From assembly GCA_020746875.1 (NCBI GenBank), contig JAGTJL010000009.1, positions 2,170,001 to 2,234,000 on the forward strand: a stretch of 64,000 nucleotides of DNA. The letters are read 5' to 3'. The DNA is from Rhexocercosporidium sp. MPI-PUGE-AT-0058 (lineage: Eukaryota; Ascomycota; Leotiomycetes; Helotiales). This document shows positions 14,183-25,770 of the stretch, piece by piece; positions within the stretch are counted from its first letter, which is position 1; every line of letters begins with the position of its first letter. The translations under genes were made by a program, and so were the position numbers. Under the pieces are notes generated by a model that was not told the origin of the DNA, did no database searches, and saw nothing but the letters and a program-made list of their open reading frames with translations.

Positions 14183-16443
14183 GGTCTTCTCTTGTTGAAC
14201 GTCTTTGCAATTTAGATGAAGCACTGATCGTTACGGGAATTGTACACAAAAGAGTCGAAAAGGAGTAAGAGTTATGGTTTTGAAAGGCGTTTGGGAAGAG
14301 TGTTTCGCTCTGGGAAATTTTCATGGCTGGGAATTGGCAACGCAACTTTGCATGTGGTTTCATTTGTCTTCATGGGAACAGGATGTACTCACAGACCAGG
14401 GGCATAGCTTGGATAGGGTTGGCTAGCTTTAGGGCTTTTCGTGTGAAGCATGTCGAACGGTCAGTGATACGACGGTACAGCACAGCGTGAGGCGTTCAGG
14501 CATTGATACACCTCTACTTTTCATTCGTTGTTTGGTTGGTCGTTTCGTTCATACACCATTATCTATAGAAGGAAAGGAAAGAGGAGCTTTGTTCATGTGT
14601 CCGGTCCGGTATACCCCAGGGGGACTGTTGACAATTGTATTCTAAGGGATCGGAAAGAAATTGTTCTTGTTTTGTTCTTCTTGAGCGAAGACGGTGCATT
14701 GGGTGTGCGTGGGAAATTGAGAATCGAATATTGAATAATCGTCATCGGATTCGGATGGGCAGGTCGCGACCGTTGGAAGAAAGAAACGGCTTTTTTTTTT
14801 AAATAGCTCGTCCAATTCTAGTATATTTAGACTGTCTGAAGTTCCTCCACCCTGTGCGTCTTTGTCATTATTTGAATGGGAGTCATCTACACATTAGACT
14901 CCTGAATGATGTACTTAGGTAGGTAGCTAAGTAGCCAAGCAGCCATTTCCGGAGTTCACTTGATGACGGACTGCCCGACTACACGAAATCCACCACCACC
15001 ATCATCATCACTATTATCATCATCATCATCGACGCACGCACACACGCACGTACACATGCACAGATATCCGAAAATACCATACATCCATGTAGCCATGCGG
15101 CACCATCTCATCCCATCCGATCCGATCCCATCCGATCCCGTCTCAAAGCATGTCACTCCTCGTTTCGTCCCATGTCCTAAACAAAACCTCGCCAACCTAC
15201 CTGAGCTTCTCTAACCCTTCCCTTTCCCCCTCCCAACCAGGGGTCCCATCAACACCGAATCGTCTAATTTTAGCATCATGGGAGCAGCGTCTGTTCGGTT
15301 TGTTTCGTTACCGAGAGGGATGGATGAGGGATCTGCGGAGGGTGTGCTCTGATGATCTGGGGCTGGGGCTTGGGGCTTGGGGGCGGGGTGTGGGGTAGGA
15401 TAGGGTAGGGTAGAGGGTAGGTAGGGTTAAGTAGGGGTATGGTTTCAATTCTCTTCATGTTGGTTTATTAATCCATCGGTCCTGGGTCCTGATAGTCAGA
15501 TAGAGCGGATGGAGGAGATGCCGTGGTAGGGAGGGAGGTGGCCTTTTCTTCTTCTCCTCTTATCCTTTTCTGTTTCTCTGTGTCTGGGGGTGTAGGAGGG
15601 GTAGGGTTGTTGGATTGGCCATGGGAGGGGAGGGGAGGGGAGGGGAGGGGAAGGGTTGAACTTGAGCTTGGGCTTGAGCTTGATTTTTAAGGCTGGGCTA
15701 GGTGTGTTATTATTTGTTGGGATGGTGGGGAGGGGAGAGGGGGAGTGAGAGGAGAGAGAAAGGCGTTTGTTAGCTTTGTGTTTGGTTGGCAGGTTGATTG
15801 GCAATATTTAAGTATTTGGGAATTTGCCATTTGTGATTCTGTTGGTAAAAGGGAGGAGTTGCGGTTTTTTTTGGTGATAACGGTGAGTCAGGTACGGTAG
15901 GTAAGGTAGGTAGGAAGGTAGGTACGTGTACCTGTACTTGTACTATATTATCGAGGATTGTTTCAGGGTGGATAATGGATGGACTGAGCTAGAGAATCTG
16001 GAGGTGCATGCATGCATGTAACACTCGGACGATTTTCAGACGATTAGGTGCTTACCTAGCCCTTAGATGTGTGTTTCATGTTAAAGATCGTATTCGGAAC
16101 TGAGACAGAATTCGTTTTCATGGATAGAACTGTTTGATTGTTCGAAAAAGGATACAAGGACATTTTTCACGACTTTGCTGTTCAATTCATGCCGTCCTTG
16201 TTATTGTTACGGCACCCAAAACTCTATTTGATACAGCAAGCGAGCTGGTGGCCGAATCGAGCGATTAGTACCGTACTGTACCTAGACTAAAACAGAGCGA
16301 ATAGCGTAGCGCCAAGTGCTGAGTGACACAGAAACTTGTACACCTAGAAATACGGATGGCGTTGGTGCTGTGGAATTGTTACAAGCTCGAACTCCTTGCG
16401 ATAAGTGGGTTGTTGCTGTGAGAGTGAAGATCATGGAGCGTGT
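14183..16443. other. Intergenic, G-rich in the middle
   Basis: Downstream of vosA. It holds CATC/ATC runs near 15000, repeated CCATCCGAT near 15110 and very G-rich blocks at 15360-15430 and 15623-15653. Both strands have short open frames up to 102 codons that follow the simple repeats. No gene is supported. Confidence 0.6.
15623..15653 (+). repeat. GGGGA array, G-quadruplex candidate
   Basis: Six runs of three or more G separated by single A, in a block of about 31 nt. It meets the standard G3+N1-7 pattern for an intramolecular G-quadruplex several times over. The nearby 15360-15430 block (TAGGG-like) is also G-run rich. Confidence 0.75.
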
Positions 16444-16898
16444 CACCAGTGGGTGACAGAATTCGTCACGCACCGCCTAAAATTAGGCGAGAACACACCA
16501 AAACCGGCCCCTTTCAGGCCCTTAGAAAGATACAACCACTAATAAAAAATAATAATAATTTGTGGCCCTTATTATTTCGCAGTTTGCAATGAAAATCGAA
16601 TTCACTAGCTCTAAATAAGTCTATTTATTAAAGAGTAATAGATTTGTTTAGGCTTTACTTACAAATTCCCTATAATATTCCCTGCAAAAACAGGTATCTT
16701 CAAATAACTATTTAACACTCTTATATGCTACCCCGAAACTCAGGGAAATAATAGAATACAGGTTAGTATATATTTGCAAAAAAGAAGTACTAATATACCT
16801 CTATTTATTAATTAATTATAAATTTTCAAACAGTGGATTATTTGGTGAAGTTCGGCTATTTTTCAGGGGTGCGTGACGAATTCTGTCACCCACTGGTG
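16444..16898. mobile_element. 455-bp MITE with perfect 31-bp terminal inverted repeats
   Basis: Bases 16444-16474 (starting CACCAGTGGGTGAC) are the exact reverse complement of 16868-16898. The match continues imperfectly inward for about 15-20 more bases. Direct GTGT copies flank it at 16440-16443 and 16899-16902, a likely 4-bp target duplication. The interior is very AT-rich and has no transposase frame, so this is a non-autonomous DNA element. Each terminal repeat contains its own small palindrome (GTGAC...GTCAC around GAATTC). The superfamily is not assigned: a 4-bp duplication is not the TA expected of Tc1/mariner, and an alternative boundary at CAGTGG is possible. It lies about 210 bp before the N-acetyltransferase start codon. 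Confidence 0.85.
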
Positions 16899-17106
16899 GT
16901 GTGTTGACAGTAGTGCTGACTGGTGAGAGTTTGTGTTGCGTAGTGATATGACGAGATAGCATGACATCTATTTATCGGATCTTGGACTTCGTCTGCGGTA
17001 TTGCTTAATTCTCGTCTCCTTCCCCGGTCTACAGCTTGGTCTATTGCCTTCTCTTTGTAGCCACACATCCAAATTAAGCCTGCATCAACTCCCTCCCTCC
17101 TCAACT

Positions 17107-18351
17107 ATGTCCCTCTCCAACCGCCCAATCTACTCCCTCCCCTCCCTCAAAACCTACATGTCACACATCTCCCTCCCCCAAGCACAAACCCACACCCTCC
17201 TCCAGAACTACCAAAACACTCCCCGAAAGGCTTTCCAAAGCCCCACAGCAAATTTAAGAACAGAATGGGCAACCTCAACAACAGCCCTCCCAACGCTACA
17301 AGTACTACAGAAGTACCAGCAGGCGAAAATCCCCTTCTCGAATTTGTATCTGCACTATAGTCGGCATCATGTCGGGACGTTGAATGCGAGAGAGCTGTGG
17401 GAGTATTTGGTGGTGAGTAAGGAGGTTGGTGCTCAAGGCGAGAGTGGGAGCAAGAGGAGGGGAATCTTGAGTGATCAGGATGAGTCTTTGGCTGCTAGGT
17501 ATCGCATTGATTTTGGACGTGGTATTAGCGCAGAAGAGGAAGAAGAAGATGAGAGAATCAAGAAGTGGCAAGGTCGAACTCCTAGCGGCGGAAGAGGAGG
17601 TACTTGTACGCTTAACAATACATTCTTCGGAACGGTGATGAGGAGTTTCGGGATGGATGTCGTGAGTACGGGGGCTAGAGTTGCGTTGGCTGTGCAGGGT
17701 GGTCCGAAGGGCAAGTTCTTTGGCTGGAATCATTTGATTAATCTGGTGAGGTTTGAGGGGAGGATGTTTCTTGTTGATGTTGGGTTTGGGGGGACTGGTG
17801 CGTTCTCCTTTTCTTTGAATGTTGGGATGGCGTGGTGATTGACGAGCGCAGGACCAACAGCACCAATCGAAGTCGTCGACGGCAACGAAGTCCCCTGGGG
17901 CATAACAAAAGACCGCAACCGTCTCATCTACAGCACCATCCCCGAGTTCACATCCCCAACCTCCAAATGCTGGATCATGCAACACCGAACGGAAGGACAG
18001 ACTAAATGGGATGACATGTACTGCTTCACTCAATCGGAATTCCTGCCCCAGGATATCGCGGTCATGGCTTTCAAAACGACGGGGGATTTGAGGGGTAGTT
18101 TCTTCAATCATGTGCTTTTCTGTGGGAGGAATTTGTTGGCCGAGGGGGAGGTTGTGGGGAGGCTTGATCTGGTGGGTGGGAGGTTGAGGAGGAGGTTGAG
18201 GGGAATGGAGACGGAGATGGAAGTGGTGGAGAGCGAAGTTGAGAGGTGGGAAATTTTGGAGAGGGAGTTTGGGATTGTGCTTGGGGATGAGGAGAGGGGT
18301 GGGATTAGGGGGTTGGTGACGGAATTGAGGGGGAGGCCGAAGAGGGGATGA
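17107..18351 (+). CDS. Arylamine N-acetyltransferase
   Basis: Exons 17107-17797 and 17852-18351 (54-nt intron) give 396 residues. The catalytic triad of the NAT fold is visible: Cys167 in GRGGTCTLNN, His209 in GWNHLINLV and Asp224 in FLVDVGFGG, followed across the intron by GPTAPIEVV, the usual NAT continuation. These cytosolic enzymes transfer an acyl group from acyl-CoA to arylamines; in Fusarium a homologue N-malonylates 2-aminophenol derived from plant benzoxazolinones. Between residues about 105 and 160 the protein has an acidic, charged insert (EEEEEDER) ahead of the catalytic Cys, so Cys lies far later than the usual position near 70-110. An upstream in-frame ATG at 17044 would add 21 residues; I prefer 17107, where the protein-like sequence starts. 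The MITE at 16444-16898 lies in its promoter region. Confidence 0.88.
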
Positions 18352-18908
18352 AAAAGAGTTATGTTTGCCCTTCCGGCTTGATGATGCTTCATGCCATATG
18401 CTGAACCAGCATGTTCTCAGAAACTCCTGAGCTTGCTCTTCGCTATGGTCCTCTTTGCATGGTAACGTGTAGCTGACTTTATATTCTCGTTGGGTGATGT
18501 GAATATACTCTACCGAGAGCCCGCATTCTCAAGCAGGCATTGATCTTGTTATGAACACTATCCATTGGTTTATGCCTTCTTTCCGCCCAACGAGATATCG
18601 AATTCTCGAATTCTCTAAAAAAGGGGAGGTGAGGGAGAAATTAAGTTGTTGCCTAACTTTCAAGGCTACTAAAAAGACAGAGATCAATTTGTGGTACTGG
18701 ATGATGTCTCTGTTACTGGGCGAGAGTCCTGGAGAGTGGAAAACCTGTGAATCTTTTGCTTGATTCGTGATGGCCGGATGGCAGATGGCGAGATCAATAC
18801 CTGTTCTATAGAGCCATCATATCACTGAATGACCAAAGGTCGATCGAGGCTTTGTAATCGTGATCCTTTCCACAGTATGTATGTACAATTCCAGAAGCCA
18901 GTCACAAT
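18352..18908. other. Convergent intergenic spacer
   Basis: Lies between the 3' ends of the N-acetyltransferase gene (+) and the NDUFA1 homologue (-), and should hold both 3' UTRs. No gene is seen. Confidence 0.6.
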
Positions 18909-19387
18909 CTACATAATCCGTCTCTCGAGCTGCATTCCCGTCAACATTGTTCCTTAAGATAGCAAACTGTTGCTGAGTGATACGTACTCTCCATGGGTTG
19001 TTCAGCTCGAAGCCTGCAGGAGCTGCTGGATTGTCTGTTTGTCCTCTCAGGAATCCGGTCAATCTGCGGTCGCGATCCATCACTATCTCCCATTAGCACT
19101 TCGATTCCAGATTCCACATAGCGTGGGGAATGTACTTTGCTACAAGATTGTTAGTATTCAGAATTGCGGAGAAATTGGGGATAGCTTACCCTGTCCCATT
19201 GATCCACCGAATGCCTTCCTCTCTTTCCACCGTTCTGCATGTGCCTGATCTTCGACAATCCTGCTCCAGTAACACCGAACATCTGCGACACTCAGCATAC
19301 ACTCCTTCATTCCGCGAGAGGGGGCTTGAAGCTACGTACCGCAAGCATGATCCCATAGGGGAGGAGAGCTTCGAAGGGGACGCCCAT
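18909..19387 (-). CDS. NADH:ubiquinone oxidoreductase subunit NDUFA1 (MWFE)
   Basis: Five exons on the minus strand: 19387-19340, 19282-19190, 19139-19136 (4 nt), 19082-18988 and 18929-18909, for 86 residues. The protein runs MGVPFEALLPYGIMLA, MFGVTGAGLSKI, HSVDQWDRQMMDRDRRLTGF and FELNNPWRLERRIM. It has one N-terminal membrane helix and the conserved WDR..MDRDRR..G block of fungal MWFE subunits. It is an accessory subunit of the membrane arm of mitochondrial complex I. The microexon CAAA is needed: skipping it puts a stop right after WDR, and reading into the following intron ends 18 residues later. Both flanking introns are good (50 and 53 nt, with TACTAAC and GCTAAT branch sites). The short last exon (LERRIM) is chosen because it matches the basic end expected of the family; reading through instead would give a different tail. 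Confidence 0.88.
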
Positions 19388-20017
19388 GGTGGAAGTTGTA
19401 ATTCGATCCTGATCATTCAATTAGCACCTGTCGATTCCCTCTGATTGTCGTAGACTTCATACCCAATTCCTTCTGTCGTGGTGCGATTGATTCGCGTTGG
19501 TAGTTGAGGACTGACGTTGAAAGGCTTCAGCACCATCAAAATTATTAGTCAGCAAGTGTCAAGACGACCAACAACCACGTTCGAATGCGCTGGAGAACAA
19601 GGTGATAGCACAACCCCACGAGCAGATTTCTACTCAATTCAAACTTGATTTACGCGTCGGAAGGCTGTACGCTTTTCATTTTATCGTGTCATTAATTGTC
19701 CCATCGGCGTTGTGGCTACAAATCGCGACTTCCTGCCAGTTCCCCACAGGCGCAAACCTCTCCACACCCTCCAAAACTCCCCCACAGTCAACACTCACCT
19801 AGGCGGACTGCAGATAGGGGTTGATTCGATACCTCATACCTCGAAGATACGACTCAACACTGGCCATACAATCTTGACAACTGTCTTTAACCTTAGCTGT
19901 CTGCGGCGCATCATCAATCCCCCCCCTGGCCAAAGCCTCGAACCTCTCAACGCGAGACTACGACAACTCACCATTATACTTTATTCACGTGGACGAATGC
20001 TGAGAGGCTGATAAATC
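19388..20017. promoter_or_regulatory. Shared divergent promoter region
   Basis: 630 bp between the start codons of the NDUFA1 homologue (-) and the MYST acetyltransferase (+). Open frames are short and unsupported. It should hold both promoters and 5' UTRs. I see no clear TATA box or named operator. Confidence 0.5.
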
Positions 20018-23000
20018 ATGGCGGCAGCGGTGCTCATGGAGGAGGAGCTCCAGCATAGCATGGCGACGTCAGAGGAGGATGCCGAGTTCGAGGAAGATGA
20101 CGAGCTTGCGGCAGATGTCATGGCAGACGCAGATGCCTTCGCGGCCAACGATCAGCTGCATAATGGAATGTTGGAACAGATAGAGGGTACGGAAGCTGAA
20201 GAGGAGGAGGCGACTGGGACCGACGAGCTTTCTGATGAGGATGCTGAAGGGGAAGAGGATGATGAGATGGCAGAATCAGCTGTACTTGGTGATGAGGAAG
20301 AAAGTGACGATGATGAGGATGAGGATGAAGATGAAGATGCCGAGGGTGTAGGTGCGGTCAAAATACAGCCTAAGAGCCTGGAGGACGATGACGAAGATGT
20401 AGTTTCTGGGTCCGATAACGAAGACGATGTGAGCGTTGCAAGCGGTGCAAGTGGTGCGGACGACGATGAATCGAAAGATTCATCAGATGCCGAAGTTGAG
20501 GAACGATGGGAGCCTGCTGCCGAAGGAGAAGAAGATGACGAAATAGCGAACCCAAATCGTTGCATGTAAGCCCCTTTTTGCATGCGGACTCTGAAAATGA
20601 AATCTAACAAAATTGCTAGATTCTGTCAACAAGACGAGGAGAATGATCCTAGCGAGGAATTTGAGCTATACCTAGCTTGCGGGGTCTGTGGTGATAATGG
20701 TTTGTTTTGGTCAATTGTCATTTTTGACGAGGCTGACAAGGCTGTAGCACATCGGCAATGCGCCCGTATTGCCAGCGCACTTAAATCGGAAGATGGTAAG
20801 TAAACATTGCCTTGAAGTATTGCGCCAAGAGGAAATAAATTCCTGACCCTGCACTAGAAACTTGGTATTGTCCTGATTGCGTAATAAACAATCTTGTGCC
20901 TGGCTCTGCACCAGAAGAGCCCGAGGAACCTCTCGATCCCGCTGCGAGAAGGATATCGAGAGATAGAATCGCAGGGGACCTTCTTCCATCTCAACGTGCT
21001 GTAAAGCCCGACTCGCATTCTGTCTTCAATCAGCTTATTACGCCGGATGATCCATTGGACGGATCCCGCCTGTTGCGCAAGAGGAAGACTTCCTCAGATG
21101 CTGATCCAGTTGAAGAAACGCCAAGAAGGCGAACTCGTGACAAAGATGCGAGTTCCAGTCAATCCAAAGCGTTATCAACGGATGCGCTAGCAGATATAGC
21201 CAACGGCAGCATGAAAATTGATTCTGTCGTTGATAAAGCTAACATCCTAACCAATGGCAACAGTAGGAAGACCGAGGTCCCAATAAGCCCACGAGCCTCC
21301 AGGTCACTCCGGCCAAAGTCGTCAAAAGCACCTGCTACTATCCTCGAAAAGTTACCAAAAAGCATCAAGGTTATGTTCCGAGTCGATCCCGTAGAGTTGG
21401 CACAGATCATGTCACTACCTCCAAAGCCGAAGAAGAAAAAGAGTGGTGGCTCGGCTTCTCGATCTACAGCTGCAGTATCTCAATTTGTTCCTTCAAGCTA
21501 TTCTCAACCCTTCTACTCCCTTCACGACAAAGAGATCGACGAGCTCAAATCCAAGCCATATGGTGGCATCCTCAAGGAACAAGAAGCAGACACCTCAATG
21601 ACCCTCCCTAGACCAGAACATCGCCGACAATTCGACGAGGCTCGTCAGAAAGCCGAGGAGGAATGGAAGGCACGCGTACAAGCGGCGGCCGTGGCAGCTG
21701 CAAAGTCTGGCATCAAAAAGGCCCGCAAGGTGTCAGGACCGGCAAGCCAGATCGAATATATCGAATTTGGCCAGTACCAGATCGACATATGGTACGCTGC
21801 CCCATACCCGGAAGAATACAGTCGAAACAAAGCATTGTTCATATGTGAATTTTGCCTAAAATATATGGAATCCGACATTGTTGCCTGGAGACACAAAACA
21901 AAGTGCCCTTGGAAGCATCCTCCCGGCGACGAAATCTACAGAGATGGCAAGGTCATGATTTTCGAAGTGGATGGTCGCAAGAACCCCTTGTATTGCCAAA
22001 ACCTCTGCCTACTTGCCAAATTATTCCTCGGATCGAAAACACTTTATTATGACGTTGAACCCTTCCTCTTCTATGTCATGACAGAATACGACGAATTAGG
22101 GTGCCATTTTGTTGGCTACTTTTCTAAGGAAAAGAGGCCGAGCAGTTTGAATAATGTCTCTTGTATTCTTGTTCTTCCGATTCACCAGCGAAAAGGCTAC
22201 GGGCATCTGTTGATGGATTTCTCATACCTATTAACCCGAGTCGAGAAGAAAACTGGATCACCAGAGAAGCCTCTTTCTGATATGGGGCTGGTATCTTATC
22301 GGAACTATTGGCGACTGGTCCTCTGTTACTACTTTAAGGATTACAAACCCCGCGACAAGATACCTAGCATCAGGAGAATCTCCGATGAATTGGGTCTAAC
22401 GCCAGACGACGTGATATCAGCATTGGATGCAATGGGAGCCTTGATCCGAGACCCTATCACCGGCACTTACGCGCTGAAACTGAAGACTGATTACTATCGC
22501 GAGGTAATTCGCCAGCATGAGTCGAAGGGCTATGCTAGACTCAACGCCAAAGGTCTAGTGTGGACTCCCTACATCATGGGTCGAGGGAATGCTTCTGCTT
22601 TTGACCACGGCCCGCCTTTGAACACGGTGGCTCCCCGTGACGAAGATGACGAAGATGATGACATTTCAGCAGCCAATTCATCGAATACAAGCAAACGAGA
22701 TTTCGAAACATTCGCAAACGGTGACACAGATGCCGTCATTGAGTCTCTTGGGAAATTAACAACAGCCTCTGGAGAACTCATCAAGCTGGGTAAACCGGAG
22801 ACAAATGGTGAAGGATCACAATCGAGACCTAAACTCAACGGCATTCCGAAGAAGGTATCCTACTACGAAGCTTCTGCTGCCATACCTCCAACTCGCTTCG
22901 AAGTATTTCCTCCTGTCCCAGGTGCTCGAAACCGCAATACCCCTCGGGCATCTGCTTCTCGGCCTACACCTGCTCGAAACAGATCAGGATTGTCATCCTC

Positions 23001-23541
23001 GAGACCGAAGCCGAGATCACGACCTTCTGGCGGCTCATCCCGACGTCCTTCAACAGCACGACCCCGGAGTAGTACATCGCGGAGGAAAAGTGGAGGCACG
23101 GGTAGAGGCCCCGGACGTTACCCGAAGGGTACTTCAAAGGCTGACTTTGATGGTGCAGACAGCGGCCCTGGTCTACCCCCGAAACTCCTGAAGCAAAGAA
23201 GCAGGCTAGGAAACGAAGTCCTTCTTGGAGATGAGGAAGGAGAGGGGGATGATAATGAGCAAGATGTTGCCAGCGGAGATGATGAGGATCTGGAAGAGGG
23301 TGTAGAAGACGCAGTCTCCCTCGAAACTCCCGCGATGAAGAAACGGCGTGATGTCAGTCGAGGCAAAGGGTTAGGAAAGCCTATACTTGATGCCAGGGGA
23401 AAGGGAATGGGTTTAGGAAAGCCCATTCTACAAGGTAAAGGCAAGGGAAAGGGGCCGCTTGACAACGGCGATGAAAATATGGAAGATGCACCAGCTATTT
23501 CACCAGAGATAGATTTGGATGCTGAGGGGGAAGATGAGTGA
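20018..23541 (+). CDS. PHD-finger MYST histone acetyltransferase (Sas3/Mst2 type)
   Basis: Exons 20018-20565, 20620-20699, 20748-20795 and 20858-23541 give 1119 residues. Residues 1-180 are very acidic (Asp/Glu runs). A PHD finger at about 182-236 is rebuilt across three introns: CIFC, LACGVC, HRQC and WYCPDC supply the Cys4-His-Cys3 ligands. The MYST domain (about 525-800) has its C2HC zinc finger starting at FICEFC (near 555), catalytic Cys661 in NNVSCILVLP, the acetyl-CoA loop HQRKGYGHLL and Glu695 in SPEKPLSD. The C-terminus is low complexity: Arg/Ser/Pro, then acidic, then KGKGKG. Fungal Sas3 (NuA3 complex) and Mst2 acetylate histone H3, mainly K14/K23, in chromatin. The N-terminal PHD fits that group rather than Esa1, which has a chromodomain. 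One donor is GTTTGT, weaker than usual, but the PHD requires that splice. Confidence 0.9.
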
Positions 23542-25770
23542 ACAAAGTCCGCTTACTAATTGTACCGATGATATGGTGGGTGGACGCTCAAGGCGACCAA
23601 AGGCGTTTAGGGGTTTTGGTGAGTTTGTTCAAGGAAGCGAGGAGCAAACTTTATGGCATTCGGCGCGAGAGGAACCCAAAGGAGAGCGGTCCTGGTGGTC
23701 CATGGGTTATTTTGGTTATTAAGTGTACAATTACAGGTCCATGAGCTTTTCGTTGATACCACCTGATCAATGCATGTTTCATCTGTTCATTCTTCCATAA
23801 AAAAGCTGCCTTACCTTCACAACCCAAGTGCCGCACACACCATAATTAGCGGCCACGCCCAGAGAAAAAGTTTGGACTGGAGTCAGGACCACATGAAAGC
23901 ACTGACCCCACTGACACTGTCTGACAGATGCTTGAACAGCTCGACTAAAATGTGACGACAAAAGCTCAGACACAAGTCCAAACAAGCAAGGCAAGAAAGC
24001 CAGCGTCGCTTCGCAGAGATCTCCATTCAGGGACGGAGATTAATGCCGTTGGACCGAATCACCTGTAGAAGTGTCCATGCTCAATGCGGCGGATACCAAG
24101 ATAGACCTAAATTAAATTTAGAGCCTCTAGAAGACTGCTTGTTCGGGGTATTTGCACGCCACCTCCGTCAGTTTTAAGCATCGACACAATGTTCTTGGCA
24201 TAGAGGCAGGGGGTCCGTTGACTCCACCTGACTCAAAGTGGTCTTATGTAACAGGCTTGAGAAAGTCCAGACGAGTCAGGCTTGGCGGGCGAGAATGATT
24301 CGAGATATCGCCTGCTGTTTGTGTTGACTACCTCGGCACAAGCTTTGAAGAGTACCTTTCGTATTCCGTACCTGGCATCGCTTCGTCTACTTCGCTTCTT
24401 CCATCCCATATCCTCAACAGTTACTCCTGCTGTGTTGACAGGGGAACATTGTCCGTCGAACTGACATTGGCAGTTCTTGCTATCTAGTATATAATTCTCA
24501 CTTTCGTTGCCAAGGAGTCTCTTAAAAGGATGGATTCGACCGCAGGCGTGCTTGTGTCTGTACTAGTATGGCAAGACGAAGCGAGCATCAACATCAAATC
24601 TCGGTCAATCCTTGTCTAGACGACAGATCAAAAGGGGTAGATCGAATGCACCAACTGAAAACAGTCCTGGCGCGTATTCTTCGGGCGTCAAAGTCCTCCG
24701 CTCTGCCTCGAGGAAATCCTCAATGATCGACGTCAACCTCCAGGTGGCACATCGTGTAAAGTTACAATGTGATCAGTCCATATTCACACTTCTTTTTCTC
24801 CTCCTTCACTTTTTTATGAGAGTCTTTACAGATTTGGACCAAGCAGTTCTTAACAAGCTTCCTCCTTTGTATTACAGAAATATGCTTAATGAACTATTGA
24901 CATTCAATTTCGCACAGAGTGTTTTGCTCCCTTACTGATACTTCCCACCAATTGGAAGCATTGGTACATCCCATTGATCTCCACCCTCTGAGCCTATTCT
25001 TTCCACAAAGAAATCACTTTCGGCGCCTCCCACCTTATGCCTGTCATTGCAGGGAGCTGGCCGTGCCGGCTTCCCTTATTCGGTCAACCCCACTCGTTTA
25101 AAACTCGTCAAAGCTCAGTTAGAAACAACAGCCACACACGCTTCCTCCTGCCACCCATCAAGTTTCACGCTCGTTGGCTCTGGTCTGATGAATCGATGAT
25201 TTGGGCAGTTCTCCGTCATCTCAAAAGACTGGGCAGCGGGTCAAACGGTACTCTGTCGCGCGAATTCTTGCTCCCTATATTTTACTGGCTAGGTTACCCT
25301 GCGCCTTGGCTGCTCGAACCTGGCTTTGGATGTCATCTTGCGTGCAGAAGCCTTTGCGTGCCCCCCTGTGATCTGCCGTCCGATGATCTGATTGATGTGA
25401 AGATGGCAGACCAGCATAGATTGCATACCCTACGGATTGTTTCTGGCTGTTTCCAGTGAGTGGACATGCCTAGAAAGTGGTCTGTCTTGGCAACTACCAT
25501 CCGAAGTTCCACTCATCTTGCAACGAGCGTTGTATAGTACGGCGTTTGTTCGGTATCCACCATGAGGCCATTGTCAGGTTGGTCCAGGTATCGATGCGAA
25601 CTGTTTAAATTCCATTCTCTTCCTCTTCTTAGTAGTCTTTTGTTTTGTTACTTCATTCTTTGATCGATAATTCTATTCTTTGCTTTCACGGAATCCGGGC
25701 GATTCATTACTTTTAACTTTCATCCACTCTTTCAAAGTTTCGTGCAGGACACTATTTGTATACCTTCATC
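23542..25770. other. Intergenic, no gene seen
   Basis: 2.2 kb between the MYST gene and the Egh16-like gene, both on the + strand. Frames up to 140 codons (near 25037-25459) have no motif or splice partners. The last 150 bases are T-rich and pyrimidine-rich, as expected for the promoter and leader of the next gene. Confidence 0.6.

Noticed and set aside
20152..20610. Ser-rich minus-strand frame of 152 codons
   Set aside because: Antisense shadow of the Asp/Glu-rich N-terminus of the MYST acetyltransferase.
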